A DNA stretch of 64,000 nt from an uncultured Saprospiraceae bacterium. GTDB lineage: Bacteria > Bacteroidota > Bacteroidia > Chitinophagales > Saprospiraceae. The stretch's first letter is position 1, and every line of letters starts with the position of its first letter. Shown here in pieces: positions 41,456 to 51,833 of this stretch. The DNA lies in NCBI GenBank assembly GCA_938022165.1, contig CALIEI010000044.1, positions 34,387 through 98,386 on the forward strand. The letters are read 5' to 3'. The position numbers were made by a program, and so were the translations under genes. The notes under the pieces were generated by a model that saw only the letters and a program-made list of their open reading frames with translations, ran no database searches and was not told the origin of the DNA.

Positions 41456-42120
41456 AAAAAAAATCAACATGAAGATAGTTAAGGAATTAAGGTTATTAAG
41501 TCTTCCTACTTTAAGTCCTCAATCGAGTACTTAATTTTTCTTAATCCCTTAATGTCTTAATGGTTCAAAAAAATAAACATTAAAGTAGTTAAGCAATGAA
41601 GGTTATTAAGTCTTCCATATTTTAAACCTTAGGCAATAGCGCCAATCGAGTACTTAATTTTTTCTTAATCCCTTAATTTTCTTAATGGTTCAAAAAATAA
41701 ACACTAAAGTAGTAAAGAGATGAAGGTTATTAAGTCTTCCATATTTTAAACCCAAGGCAATAGCGCCAATCAAGTACTTAATTTTTTCTTAATCCCTTAA
41801 TTTTCTTAATGGTTCAAAAAAATAAACATTAAAGTAGTTAAGAGATGAAGGCTATTAAGTCTTCCATATTTTAATCCTTAGGCAATAGCGCCAATCGAGT
41901 ACTTAATTTTTTCTTAATCCCTTAATTTTCTTAATGGTTCAAAAAAATAAACATTAAAGTAGTTAAGAGATGAAGGTTATTAAGTCTTCCATATTTTAAA
42001 CCCAAGGCAATAGCGCCAATCAAGTACTTAATTTTTTCTTAATCCCTTAATGTCTTAATGGTTCAAAAAAATAAACATTAAAGTAGTTAAGGGACGAAGG
42101 ATATTAAGTTTTCCTATTCT
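41451..42120. repeat. Tandem repeat array, ~115-125-bp unit, five units plus partial sixth, ABAB higher-order pattern
   Basis: (c/g)gttcaaaaaaataaacattaaagtagttaag... recurs at about 41451, 41572, 41687, 41811, 41936, 42060. Confidence 0.97.
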
Positions 42121-42177
42121 TAACCGTTTTCAAATATGATAACCAAGATTATGCTTAAATTAGCTGAAATTTAAATT

Positions 42178-42705
42178 TTGAATATGCTTGTTTCTGCGAT
42201 AGTCGCAATGGATAAAAATAGAGTGATCGGTGTCAACAATGAAATACCTTGGTATCTACCCGCAGACTTTAGATACTTCAAACGAAAGACGATCGAGCAC
42301 CATATTATCATGGGGCGCAAATGCTTTGACTCTATTGGAAAACCACTACCAAAGAGAACGAATATCATATTGACTAGAAACCCATATTTCATCGCTACTG
42401 GTTGTTTGGTATTCCACAACTTGGAAGAAGCACTTAGTCTTGCCGATGAAAACAATGAGGAAGAGTGCTTCATAATTGGGGGTACAGAAATTTATAAATT
42501 AGCATGGTCATACATAGATAGACTTTATATCACTGAAGTGGATATGGAAGTGACTCCAAATCAAGAAGATCAAGTGGTATTTTTCCCAGAGGTAAACCCA
42601 AAAGAATGGAAGGAAATCAGCTCAAATCCAAAAGAAGCTGATGAAAAAAATGAGTTTAATTATACCTTTAAAGTATACGAAAGAAATAACAAAAATCCAC
42701 GATGA
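42178..42705 (+). CDS. folA: Dihydrofolate reductase
   Basis: MLVSAIVAMDKNRVIGVNNEIPWYLPADFRYFKRKTIEHHIIMGRKCFDSIG. Confidence 0.95.
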   Translation: MNMLVSAIVAMDKNRVIGVNNEIPWYLPADFRYFKRKTIEHHIIMGRKCFDSIGKPLPKRTNIILTRNPYFIATGCLVFHNLEEALSLADENNEEECFIIGGTEIYKLAWSYIDRLYITEVDMEVTPNQEDQVVFFPEVNPKEWKEISSNPKEADEKNEFNYTFKVYERNNKNPR

Positions 42706-44009
42706 ACGATAGCGTAGAATGGTTGCTATTTAATTTTTCTATTGGAGATTGGTCTATTAGCGTAGGCCAAATCTTGGGCGTTATGATTACATTACTTTTT
42801 CTTTTTTTGCTCTATCGAGTAGTCATGCGAAGACTCCTCCCTTGGTTCTATGCTTATGACGGCAATGTAAGTGAAAAGGAAAAGAGAAATATTCGCAACA
42901 TCATTATTACCATATTTGTCGCAATACTAATTATTGGTTTACTCATCTTTCTTCGCTTTGATTATCTACTTTATTCAAATGCTGATTTTGAATTACGCAT
43001 CCATAGTCTCATAGAGGGCTTCTTAGTGCTCCAAATAGCTCGACTATTTGACAAGACTTTATCTAGAGTATTAGCAACAAGCTATCAGAAAAGTCATCCT
43101 GATGAAATTCCTAACCAGAGTGTAAAATCTAAAAAGCATGCGGGCCGGACCATGCAATATATTGTATATACTCTGGCTTTAATTTACATAGTCCGAAACT
43201 TGAGATTTGACTACCAACATGAGTTTGGCAGTTTAAATTTATCCCTGAGCAAAATTTTAGCCGGGATTCTTATCCTACTTATTGCTCGCTTACTGGTATG
43301 GATATTCACACAATTGGTGATGGATGGCTACTACCGAAGAAGAAAAGTTAATCTAGGTTCGCAGTATGCCATCAACCAACTTATCAAATATATTATTTTT
43401 GTCTTTGCCATTCTTATCGCGCTAGATAATATGGGCATAGAAATGACTGTGCTCTGGGGTGGTGCTGCAGCACTATTAGTTGGCTTGGGATTAGGGCTAC
43501 AGCAAACCTTCATGGACCTCGTGTCTGGGCTTATACTCTTGTTCGAAAGAAGCGTTGAAGTAAGCGATGTGGTAGAAGTAGACAATCTAGTAGGTACGAT
43601 AACTAAAATCGGACTCCGTACCTCCAATCTAAAAACACTGAATAACATCACGATAGTAATCCCCAATTCAAAACTGACGATTGACAATGTGGTCAACTGG
43701 TCTCACTTTGATGACAATGTTCGATTCAATATAGCGGTAGGTGTAGCATATGGCAGCGATACAAAATTAGTCAAGAAAGTACTACTGAATGTAGCTAAAG
43801 AAAACCCATACGTACTTTCTAATCCAGGCCCTTTCGTTAGATTTGTCAATTTTGGCGACTCTTCCTTGGATATGGAATTGCACTTCTGGACCAAAAATTT
43901 ATTGATAGCGGAAGACATCAAATCTGATCTTAGATTTGCCATCAATGAGGCCTTTAAGGAAAACAATATTGAAATTCCTTTCCCTCAGCGAGTAATGAGA
44001 AACCCTTAA
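42702..44009 (+). CDS. MscS family mechanosensitive ion channel
   Basis: LLVGLGLGLQQTFMDLVSGLILLFERSVEVSDVVEVDNLVGTITKIGLRTSNLKTLNNITIVIPNSKL. Confidence 0.94.
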   Translation: MNDSVEWLLFNFSIGDWSISVGQILGVMITLLFLFLLYRVVMRRLLPWFYAYDGNVSEKEKRNIRNIIITIFVAILIIGLLIFLRFDYLLYSNADFELRIHSLIEGFLVLQIARLFDKTLSRVLATSYQKSHPDEIPNQSVKSKKHAGRTMQYIVYTLALIYIVRNLRFDYQHEFGSLNLSLSKILAGILILLIARLLVWIFTQLVMDGYYRRRKVNLGSQYAINQLIKYIIFVFAILIALDNMGIEMTVLWGGAAALLVGLGLGLQQTFMDLVSGLILLFERSVEVSDVVEVDNLVGTITKIGLRTSNLKTLNNITIVIPNSKLTIDNVVNWSHFDDNVRFNIAVGVAYGSDTKLVKKVLLNVAKENPYVLSNPGPFVRFVNFGDSSLDMELHFWTKNLLIAEDIKSDLRFAINEAFKENNIEIPFPQRVMRNP

Positions 44010-44010
44010 A

Positions 44011-44568
44011 CTAGATCTGGTAATTTTCTTTCAAGGAATCCAAATGGTGATAAGTGTGAAAAACAGCAAAGTAAGACATCTCACGCAAGGTCATTTTTCC
44101 TATTAGTGGATGCGGCAGTAAATATTTTCCCAAATCCTTTTCCGAATGCTTTTCAAAATTCTTCAATAAGGATTTCTTCTCTTCTTGTAGTCTTTTAATT
44201 AATGCTGCCTTATCATATTGTTTACCTGGTGTAGGAACGTATTCACTACCAGGCTGCGCAGATACTCCAGATTGACTGGCTATTTCTGCAAGTTTATCTT
44301 TATACTTTTTACGCTGCTCCTCAAAAGTACGCTCCGCTCTATTATTGGTACCAAAGGTCATTTTTAATACTAGCTTGGGCATACCCATTCCCCCGCTTAT
44401 AGCTTTGGCTGTTTTGATAAGATGATATAGATGACCAGCCATAGTCCACTTTCCAACTACTAATTCTTTATTGAAGTTTTCATCAGGTTGAGACGCATAC
44501 CAAGCAAGCGTTTCTGAAAATGCATTATTTAAATCTTCAACTATCTGTTGTTTACTAGGTGCCTCCAT
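44011..44568 (-). CDS. DinB family protein
   Basis: WTMAGHLYHLIKTAK, MTLREMSYFAVFHTYHHLDSLK metal-binding His pattern. Confidence 0.8.
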   Translation of the reverse strand: MEAPSKQQIVEDLNNAFSETLAWYASQPDENFNKELVVGKWTMAGHLYHLIKTAKAISGGMGMPKLVLKMTFGTNNRAERTFEEQRKKYKDKLAEIASQSGVSAQPGSEYVPTPGKQYDKAALIKRLQEEKKSLLKNFEKHSEKDLGKYLLPHPLIGKMTLREMSYFAVFHTYHHLDSLKENYQI

Positions 44569-44704
44569 AAAAATTGCTATTTATAAAATATATAGTTACT
44601 TTTAGTAACCATTGTGAAGATATAGTTTATATCGCAGCAAAAAAATACCTTACTATCTGATAACAGGGTAACACCTGAGTAACTAATGTATAAACAAAGG
44701 GACT

Positions 44705-45088
44705 ATGCTAAAAAATAAAGTTGAAAATTTTTTCGTGAAATCCATTGCTAATAGAAAACACACTGGTGTTTGCTTGGTAAAAGATGTGATGGCTATGGTC
44801 ACAGACAAATGGAGTCTGTTTGTTATCTACAATCTTGGATACTATGAAGTACTTCGATTTTCGGATCTGAAGAAAAACATTCGTGGGATATCCTCTAGAA
44901 TGCTCACCGTCACATTAAAGAAACTAGAAAATAAAAATGTGCTAGAACGCAAGGTCTATGCTGAAGTACCTCCTAGAGTAGAATATAGGCTCACCAAATT
45001 TGGAGAACAGCTCGCAGAAAAAACAATCGATATAAATACTTGGTATCTGGACTTAGTGGTAGCTGAAGAAGTAGATATTAAAGAGTAA
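44705..45088 (+). CDS. HxlR family winged-helix regulator
   Basis: DKWSLFVIYNLGYYEVLRFSDLKKNIRGISSRMLTVTLKKLENKNVLERKVYAEVPPRVEYRLT. Confidence 0.93.
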   Translation: MLKNKVENFFVKSIANRKHTGVCLVKDVMAMVTDKWSLFVIYNLGYYEVLRFSDLKKNIRGISSRMLTVTLKKLENKNVLERKVYAEVPPRVEYRLTKFGEQLAEKTIDINTWYLDLVVAEEVDIKE

Positions 45089-45116
45089 AATAAAGGTTAG
45101 TAGCCCAATTATTATG

Positions 45117-45710
45117 CTAAGGAGCGCAAGACTTCAAAATTGGCTTTGCTTGATTCAGATAATTCCAAACTTCTTTATTGTCCAAATCTTTAGGTGAAAG
45201 CTTGAAAAAAAGCCTTGCTCTTTGTTCTTTATTGCAGTAGTGTATTTCTCCAACTACATTTAGTGTTACGATTTTTTTGGAGAAGAACGAATCGTGCATT
45301 CTTATCTTTCCTTTATATGAAGATTGGTTTTCAGCAGCAGACACTTCTGAAAATAAGGTGATGGTTTCAGGTACTATAAAATCTTTATCTCCGTTCACGG
45401 CCTTCATCAATCCACCTAAGTAGAGCTGCATATATTCTTCAATCTCTTTTTCTGTGAATTTTACACTTCGACTCACATCCCATACAAAGGCATAAGACCA
45501 AAAGTAAGGGCTCTCTATTTTTGACCAACCTTTAGAAAATCTTACATCGATATCCCCTTCCAATTTGATATCGCTTGCAAACGGAAAAGGAAAACTTAGG
45601 GTCTCTTTTCGCCAAGTGCTATCTGTTTCTAGTAAGGAAATATTCTTTTTATCCTGGCCTATCAATACACCTAATTGGGAGATCAGAATCAGAAATAATA
45701 TATGCTTCAT
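45117..45710 (-). CDS. Secreted hypothetical protein
   Basis: Signal peptide MKHILFLILISQLGVLIGQD. Confidence 0.65.
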   Translation of the reverse strand: MKHILFLILISQLGVLIGQDKKNISLLETDSTWRKETLSFPFPFASDIKLEGDIDVRFSKGWSKIESPYFWSYAFVWDVSRSVKFTEKEIEEYMQLYLGGLMKAVNGDKDFIVPETITLFSEVSAAENQSSYKGKIRMHDSFFSKKIVTLNVVGEIHYCNKEQRARLFFKLSPKDLDNKEVWNYLNQAKPILKSCAP

Positions 45711-45829
45711 AATAATTTCTTTTTAGTCTTAATATTCAAGAAAAACAATTGGTTACAGTTTTAGTTCTATCCCGAGAAAGTGTAAAAAGGACGAGGTTGT
45801 TATGAAATTGGGTAGTTTATTCTTTGAGG

Positions 45830-45945
45830 CCATTTGTCACGATTTTTGAAAAAAGAAAAATCGCGCCAAATGGGATAAATCGCACAATTTACCCAGGGCT
45901 GTGCTGTGCCCTGGGCTAATATATTTCGCCACGTTGTGGCTAATA
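45830..45945. repeat. Cluster of three palindromes, REP-like
   Basis: CCATTTGtcaCGATTTTT..AAAAATCGcgcCAAATGG; CCCAGGGCtgtgctgtGCCCTGGG; GCCACgttGTGGC flanked by CTAATATATTTC/TAATATTTTA. Confidence 0.8.
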
Positions 45946-45958
45946 TTTTATGTTTCGT

Positions 45959-46113
45959 AACGGCCTCGGACTAGGGGTAGCAGCGATATGAAGTGCACTA
46001 GACTGCTCATGAGCTAAGTCATGATGCAGGCTCGACGAAGAGGAGAGACAAAGCATGGCTATAGCGAATAGCTGTCTAGGGTGCTGAATACAAGCGAATG
46101 ACCCGGCCCAGAT
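45959..46113 (-). other. Dispersed structured intergenic element (copy E4)
   Basis: On gene-sense strand: TGGGCCGGGTCATTCGCTTG...TATCGCTGCTACCCCTAGTCC, downstream of the M28 peptidase gene. Confidence 0.65.
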
Positions 46114-46158
46114 AAAAAAAAGAGCAAGGAATTTGAATCCTTGCTCTTTTTTATCTGG
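46108..46158 (-). terminator. Strong intrinsic terminator hairpin
   Basis: CCAGATAAAAAAAAGAGCAAGGA-atttgaa-TCCTTGCTCTTTTTTATCTGG, ~36 bp past the M28 peptidase stop. Confidence 0.85.
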
Positions 46159-46193
46159 GAGTCCCCAAATCAAATCTATTCTATTTACAAACT

Positions 46194-47954
46194 TTATTTT
46201 TGCATTACATCAACTTCAATTCTTTTATCTCTATTTACTAGTTCCCAAGCAGTCGCAAAAACTAGACGTCCAATGGTTTCCATTTTTTCAAAATTTATTT
46301 TTTCAACCGTGTCTGAGATCATGTGATAATCATCGTGTGTACCGTTGAAGAAAAATACTGCTGGAATTCCTTTCTCCGCAAAGTTGTAATGATCAGAACG
46401 GTAGTAGTATCTATTCGGATCATTCTCTTCATTGTAGGTATAATCCAAAGTTAAGTTGGTATTGTTTTTATTAGCCGCTTCATTGATCTCATGCAGTTCT
46501 GTACTTAATCGATCTGCTCCTATCACGTAGATATAATTTGGATTGTTCTCATACTTCTTATCTACTCGTCCAACCATATCGACATTGATATTGGCAACTG
46601 TATTCTTCAATGGGTAAATAGGAAACTCACTATAGTACTTACTACCAAGGAGACCTTTCTCTTCACCTGTCACTAGCATAACCAAGACAGAACGACGCGG
46701 TCCTACCCTTGCTTTTTTGGCTTGTGCAAATGCCTCTGCTATTTCCAATACAGTCGAGGTCCCAGAACCATTGTCATCGGCACCGTTGTAGACATCTTCT
46801 CCGCGCTTGCCAAGATGATCATAGTGAGCTGTGATTACCACTAGCTCATCCTTTAGTTTTGGATCAACGCCTTCGATATAGCCCAATACATTTTCTCCTT
46901 TTAGAGAACTCTCTGATTTTTTCATGGTAATGTCTAGAGCTGTTGGAAGCTTCACCATTTTTGTTTTACCTTTTGCTTCGATCTTTTTTCTAGCTCTTAC
47001 TATTTTATTGAACTTGTTTCCAATTAACTTTTGCGCCATACCGGGAGAGATGAAAATATTGTTTGCGTAGTTACCATTTTCTGTATCTGCTTCTCCTAGC
47101 TGTAGTCTTGACGAAAGCAAGGTATTTCTATTTTGAGCTATCGTTTTTCTTATATCTCCATCTATGATAAAAATGGCTTTGGCACCTTTTTCTTTTGCAG
47201 TGATTAGCTTCTCCTTGAAGTTGGACCACTTTGAAGTCTCTCCAGTTTGAGAAACGTAGTATGTACCTGCAGCATTTTTAGGCTCCCCTCCATAGACTAG
47301 CAATACTTTACCATTGACATCTTTTCCTTTGTAGTCACTATAATTGGTATCGTCTATACCGTAGCCCATAAAAACGATCTCGTCTGCTTTGATAGAAGGC
47401 ATATCCGTATTGGTGCTGGGGAAAGCGAAGAAATCACTCATGTTACGCATGGTTTCATCATTGGCCATTACGTTCAATTTTTCCCACCCTTGCTTAAAGA
47501 AATTTACTTTTTGAAAGTAAGAGTGTGACTTGTCTACTCTCGGTAAACCCAGATCAGTAAAATGCTGCGCTATATAATTGGCTGCCATTCTGTTGCCTTT
47601 AGTCCCTGTCTCTCGTCCTTCGAATTCATCAGAAGCTAAAATCGTAAGATGTTCTCGCAAATCTTTAGCTGTGATACTATTGATAAACGGAGCCGGATCT
47701 ATATAGGGACTTCCATCTGTGAATGTACTCAGCATAGGAGCTGTTTTCCCGGTAGTAGAGGTGTTACTTGCTTGGCTTGAAGTTGGCTTTGAGGTAATTC
47801 TTCTACCTGGTTTGGTAGTAGATCTAGCAGGCTTCGTGGTAGCCTTCTTCATTGATCTTTTTGTAGTTGGCTGGCTAGTGGTAGAGGGCTTTGTCGTTTG
47901 TCCAAATACCAAAAATGGAACCAGAACTAAAATGCTAATTATATACGCTTTCAT
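46194..47954 (-). CDS. M28 family zinc aminopeptidase, secreted
   Basis: VVITAHYDHLGKRGEDVYNGADDNGSGTSTVLEIAEAF; VTGEEKGLLGSKYYSE; signal peptide and K/T-rich linker. Confidence 0.93.
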   Translation of the reverse strand: MKAYIISILVLVPFLVFGQTTKPSTTSQPTTKRSMKKATTKPARSTTKPGRRITSKPTSSQASNTSTTGKTAPMLSTFTDGSPYIDPAPFINSITAKDLREHLTILASDEFEGRETGTKGNRMAANYIAQHFTDLGLPRVDKSHSYFQKVNFFKQGWEKLNVMANDETMRNMSDFFAFPSTNTDMPSIKADEIVFMGYGIDDTNYSDYKGKDVNGKVLLVYGGEPKNAAGTYYVSQTGETSKWSNFKEKLITAKEKGAKAIFIIDGDIRKTIAQNRNTLLSSRLQLGEADTENGNYANNIFISPGMAQKLIGNKFNKIVRARKKIEAKGKTKMVKLPTALDITMKKSESSLKGENVLGYIEGVDPKLKDELVVITAHYDHLGKRGEDVYNGADDNGSGTSTVLEIAEAFAQAKKARVGPRRSVLVMLVTGEEKGLLGSKYYSEFPIYPLKNTVANINVDMVGRVDKKYENNPNYIYVIGADRLSTELHEINEAANKNNTNLTLDYTYNEENDPNRYYYRSDHYNFAEKGIPAVFFFNGTHDDYHMISDTVEKINFEKMETIGRLVFATAWELVNRDKRIEVDVMQK

Positions 47955-48051
47955 GAAAAATGAGTTAAATATTTGTAACCGCTAAGGTACGTCTAAATGA
48001 CAGACTCACAAATAGATAACTATAGAATACTGAATATTGTCTTTTATTTGG

Positions 48052-48492
48052 TCAAGCACAAGCAATTTTATCTACTCGACGGGCATGTCTCCCCCCTTCA
48101 AATTCCGTATCCAGGAAGATTTCTACCATACTCACTGCCTCTTCGAGAGACATAAATCTAGCTGGGATGGAAAGTACATTTGCATTATTATGTAAGCGCG
48201 CTAATGAAGCCAACTCATTATTCCAGCAGAGTGCTGCTCGTATACCCTGATGCTTATTTGCTGTCATAGCTGCACCGTTTCCACTTCCGCATATAATGAT
48301 ACCTAGATCAGCAAGATTTGCTTCAACTGCATCAGCAACAGGATGTACAAAATCAGGATAGTCTACAGAGTCATTTGAATCCGTTCCTTTGTCAAGAACA
48401 ATTATATTTTTTTCTTCGAGCGCTTTCAAAATCGCTTCCTTGTACTCGTAGCCTGCATGGTCACTACCAATAGCTATGCTTGTTTTCCTCAT
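48052..48492 (-). CDS. rpiB: Ribose-5-phosphate isomerase B
   Basis: MRKTSIAIGSDHAGYEYKEAIL, DLGIIICGSGNGAAMTANKHQGIRAALCWN; start moved to internal Met. Confidence 0.93.
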   Translation of the reverse strand: MRKTSIAIGSDHAGYEYKEAILKALEEKNIIVLDKGTDSNDSVDYPDFVHPVADAVEANLADLGIIICGSGNGAAMTANKHQGIRAALCWNNELASLARLHNNANVLSIPARFMSLEEAVSMVEIFLDTEFEGGRHARRVDKIACA

Positions 48493-48511
48493 GTATGTAA
48501 TATTTGGTTCT

Positions 48512-51500
48512 TTATCGCTTAGCTTCGTACTTACCAACCATTTCTGTCACTTCAGCTTTCAAAGCATCATCTTGAACACTTCCAGCCATTCTAATGACTT
48601 CATCTTTGGTTCGGCTTATCGTGTATGCATATTTATCAATCCAGCCATTTTCTCTCATTTCCGTTACGGACATCGGCTCAAAAAACTCAAGGTACTGCAG
48701 AGCCTGATCCGCTAGATTTCTAATCAATGGTTTAGCTACTTCATACTGCCCAGCATTAATCAAGATTTTCATCATTGGGATAGACTGCTCATCCAGAGGG
48801 AAGTTCATCGGTGGAAATGCTTGAAAATATTGCTTAGCTAAGTTTCCTGCTTTTTGTCTATCTCCATTTTTGAGTAAATCTTCACAAGCACGTAAAATAA
48901 TCAATCGGTGACTTTGTACACTTGGCAAATATGATCGATCAACAAACAACTCTTCTTTATCAAAATTCCCCCAACGGAATTTGTTCATTACATTTTCATA
49001 AAGCACCTCAGAGTTAACTGAGCCTTTACCAATGATACCTAGTCTAGCATCACCGCTATTTTTCTTTGGTACCAATCTCAATGCTAATCCCTCTAACTGA
49101 AGGTAATCTCCAAGTCCAAGAAGAGACTCTTCTCTACACGTCACCGCAAAATAAATAGGACGATCATTGAAGTTAGAAGAAATGATATCTAATACTGCCA
49201 AATCTCCTTTTATAAGGCCTGACTTATTACCAATAGAGAAAGAGATTTTATCTACCACATTTGTATCTCGTGGGCTGATCATTCCCATGGCCTGCGCCTT
49301 GGCTCTATTCACAGGAATAGAAAAATTCTTAGCTGGGAAATAACTCTCAAAACGAGCCCCTTGTGGATGATCTTCTCCAGCAAACTTCAATGCTTGCGCA
49401 AGTGGCATTTCATTTGAATTATTTACATCTACAGGTAAGGTAGTTCGCTTATATCCCTGAATAGCCTCTTCGGAAACAGTCATTTTCAGCGGCGGAGAAT
49501 CGTTTATTTTTCTTCTTTGTTGGTTGATGTACCAATCTACAGCTATCAAACTAAGGTTTACTACACGCACATCCGTACGCACACCTTCGGTCTCTTGGGC
49601 GTACCACAACGGATAGGTATCATTATCTCCATAGGTGAAGATGATCGCATTTGGAGCACAAGATTCTAAAAAGTTTCTTGCATAATCGCTCGCTCCAGTG
49701 TGGTGTCTTCTACTATGGTCATCCCAATTCTGTACACACATGATCGCTGGCGCGGTAAGTGCTAAAATACCAGCAACTAGCGCTGGAGTCACTCCACCCA
49801 TACGACTTCTCAACATGCTGAATATAGCTATCACCGACATCCCTACCCAAATAGCATAGGTGAAAAAGGAGCCTGCCAATACATAATCTCTCTCCCGTGG
49901 CTCGTTGGGTGGTTGGTTGGAATAAATGATAATACCTATACCAGTAATTATAAACAATGCAAAGAGCCCCATAAATTCTTTAGGACGTTGCCTCAGATGG
50001 TAAAGCAAACCCAGAAGGCCTAGTAAAAATGGCAAGAAGTAATATTTATTATGCGCTTTATTATTCTTGACAACATCAGGTGCATTTGAAAAATCAAAAA
50101 GTCTCGCATTATCTATAAACGAAATTCCAGACAACCAATGCCCTCTTGTTTTATCCGATGGAAAGTATCCCTGGACTGCATTTTCTCGGCCCGTAAAATT
50201 CCACATGAAGTACCTGAAGTACATCCACTTGATCTGATAATTCCAAAAATAGCTGAGGTTATCTGCTTGATTAGGTCTGCCCGGCGGAAGTGGATCGTCA
50301 GGATCTAGCCCCATCCATATTTTATGCTGGCGAGGTCTTCCCATTTCATAGTGACCGATTCTTGGAAAAAGAATTTCTTTTCTCTTGTCAAACTTATAGC
50401 TTAACTTCTTATCAATAACTTTATAGTCATCTCCTTTTCTTCCTTTTCTATCTTCAGAATTTGTTCCTGTTATTTCTGCATCAAAAGTTGGCCCTTTTAG
50501 CAAAGGTCTTTCTCCGTATTGTTCTCTATTTAGATAAGGTATCAATCTGAGTGGATCAGAAGGATCATTCATATTGATAGGTGTATCTGCATTAGCTCTG
50601 ATCACTACTACCCCAATGGTAGAGAAAGCAATCACAGTTAAGGCTGTACTCATAAATATTAACTGCAAGGTCTGACGTCTATTCTGATTGATGTATCTAA
50701 AGCCAAAAAAGAAAAAGGCGCCTAGTATGAGAAGTAATGGGAAAATTCCAGATTGAAATGGCATACCCAAACCATTTACCATTAGCACTTCTAATTTGGA
50801 CCAAAGTGTTGGAACCCCAACTATGATAAATTTTTGCACGAATATCAGCGCCGCTACACCTCCTAATCCTGCTAATATGATTCCTGGTATAGTATGATTC
50901 TCATACTTCTTGAAGTAATAGAATAATGCTAAGGCTGGGAAAGTCAATAAACTAAGTAAGTGAACCCCTGTTGATAAACCTGCCGCATATACTGCAAATA
51001 CCAGCCATCGGTCAGATTTTGGTTCGTCGGGTAAGATGTACCACTTCATCATAGCCCAAAGGGTAAGCGAAGTAAAGAAAGTAGACATAGAATATACCTC
51101 TCCTTCTACTGCCGAGAACCAGATACTTGTGCAAAAAGCAGCCGTTAGACCCGCAACTGCACCTCCAAACGCAAGTGCCATTGTTTCTGATTCGTCAGGC
51201 ATCACTTCTCGACCATCCTTCAAAATCATTCTACCCAATATAATAGTCACCCAACACACCATCATCGCCATAAAGGCAGAACACATACCTGATAATATAT
51301 TGACAGAGAAGGAGATATCTGCGCCGTCGTTTGAAAAAATATCGGCTATCATAGTAAACACTCTTCCTATCAGTAGGAATAATGCTGCTCCAGGAGGGTG
51401 CACTACTTCCAACTTGTAGGCTCCAGTGATGAATTCTCCACAATCCCAAAGACTTCCTGTACGCTCTACAGTGAAAAAGTAGACTATAAAAGCCACAGCA

Positions 51501-51547
51501 AATACAAGCCAGCCTGCGGTATTGACTATTTTATGGTAATTATTCAT
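48512..51547 (-). CDS. DUF2723 family multi-TM protein (putative membrane glycosyltransferase)
   Basis: FFTVERTGSLWDCGEFITGAYKLEVVHPPGAALFLLIGRVF; 1011 aa, many TMs. Confidence 0.92.
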   Translation of the reverse strand: MNNYHKIVNTAGWLVFAVAFIVYFFTVERTGSLWDCGEFITGAYKLEVVHPPGAALFLLIGRVFTMIADIFSNDGADISFSVNILSGMCSAFMAMMVCWVTIILGRMILKDGREVMPDESETMALAFGGAVAGLTAAFCTSIWFSAVEGEVYSMSTFFTSLTLWAMMKWYILPDEPKSDRWLVFAVYAAGLSTGVHLLSLLTFPALALFYYFKKYENHTIPGIILAGLGGVAALIFVQKFIIVGVPTLWSKLEVLMVNGLGMPFQSGIFPLLLILGAFFFFGFRYINQNRRQTLQLIFMSTALTVIAFSTIGVVVIRANADTPINMNDPSDPLRLIPYLNREQYGERPLLKGPTFDAEITGTNSEDRKGRKGDDYKVIDKKLSYKFDKRKEILFPRIGHYEMGRPRQHKIWMGLDPDDPLPPGRPNQADNLSYFWNYQIKWMYFRYFMWNFTGRENAVQGYFPSDKTRGHWLSGISFIDNARLFDFSNAPDVVKNNKAHNKYYFLPFLLGLLGLLYHLRQRPKEFMGLFALFIITGIGIIIYSNQPPNEPRERDYVLAGSFFTYAIWVGMSVIAIFSMLRSRMGGVTPALVAGILALTAPAIMCVQNWDDHSRRHHTGASDYARNFLESCAPNAIIFTYGDNDTYPLWYAQETEGVRTDVRVVNLSLIAVDWYINQQRRKINDSPPLKMTVSEEAIQGYKRTTLPVDVNNSNEMPLAQALKFAGEDHPQGARFESYFPAKNFSIPVNRAKAQAMGMISPRDTNVVDKISFSIGNKSGLIKGDLAVLDIISSNFNDRPIYFAVTCREESLLGLGDYLQLEGLALRLVPKKNSGDARLGIIGKGSVNSEVLYENVMNKFRWGNFDKEELFVDRSYLPSVQSHRLIILRACEDLLKNGDRQKAGNLAKQYFQAFPPMNFPLDEQSIPMMKILINAGQYEVAKPLIRNLADQALQYLEFFEPMSVTEMRENGWIDKYAYTISRTKDEVIRMAGSVQDDALKAEVTEMVGKYEAKR

Positions 51548-51833
51548 ATATGGTCGAGATAACTATTGGTTCTTAAAAATTCTTACGTCTAAGTGGAGTA
51601 TTAGTTCGTTTTGCTATTCTAACCAACAAATGTACGCATTTCTTCTATTCCCAAGTTGTAAAAATGGAGTGCTTTGCAGCTTATTAACAGCGCATTATAC
51701 AGCAATTAACAATCTATATGTCTGGTATAATAATGTTGTGTATAAATAATTGTGTTTTCGTATGAATTAAAATTGCTTCAAAAATTTGCTTTCAATGTAT
51801 AGTGAACATATATTTGCCATCCGTTAAGAATAC

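Noticed and set aside
41451-42120. Possible CRISPR array
   Set aside because: Whole ~120-bp units repeat, including what would be spacers; no short direct repeat with unique spacers and no cas genes nearby.
46116-46152. Considered as part of a mobile element's terminal inverted repeat
   Set aside because: Sequence and position match a rho-independent terminator of the M28 peptidase gene; no transposase nearby.
45940-46348. ORFs 45940-46173, 46133-46348 and 46141-46326
   Set aside because: Span element E4, the terminator hairpin or the antisense of the M28 peptidase gene.
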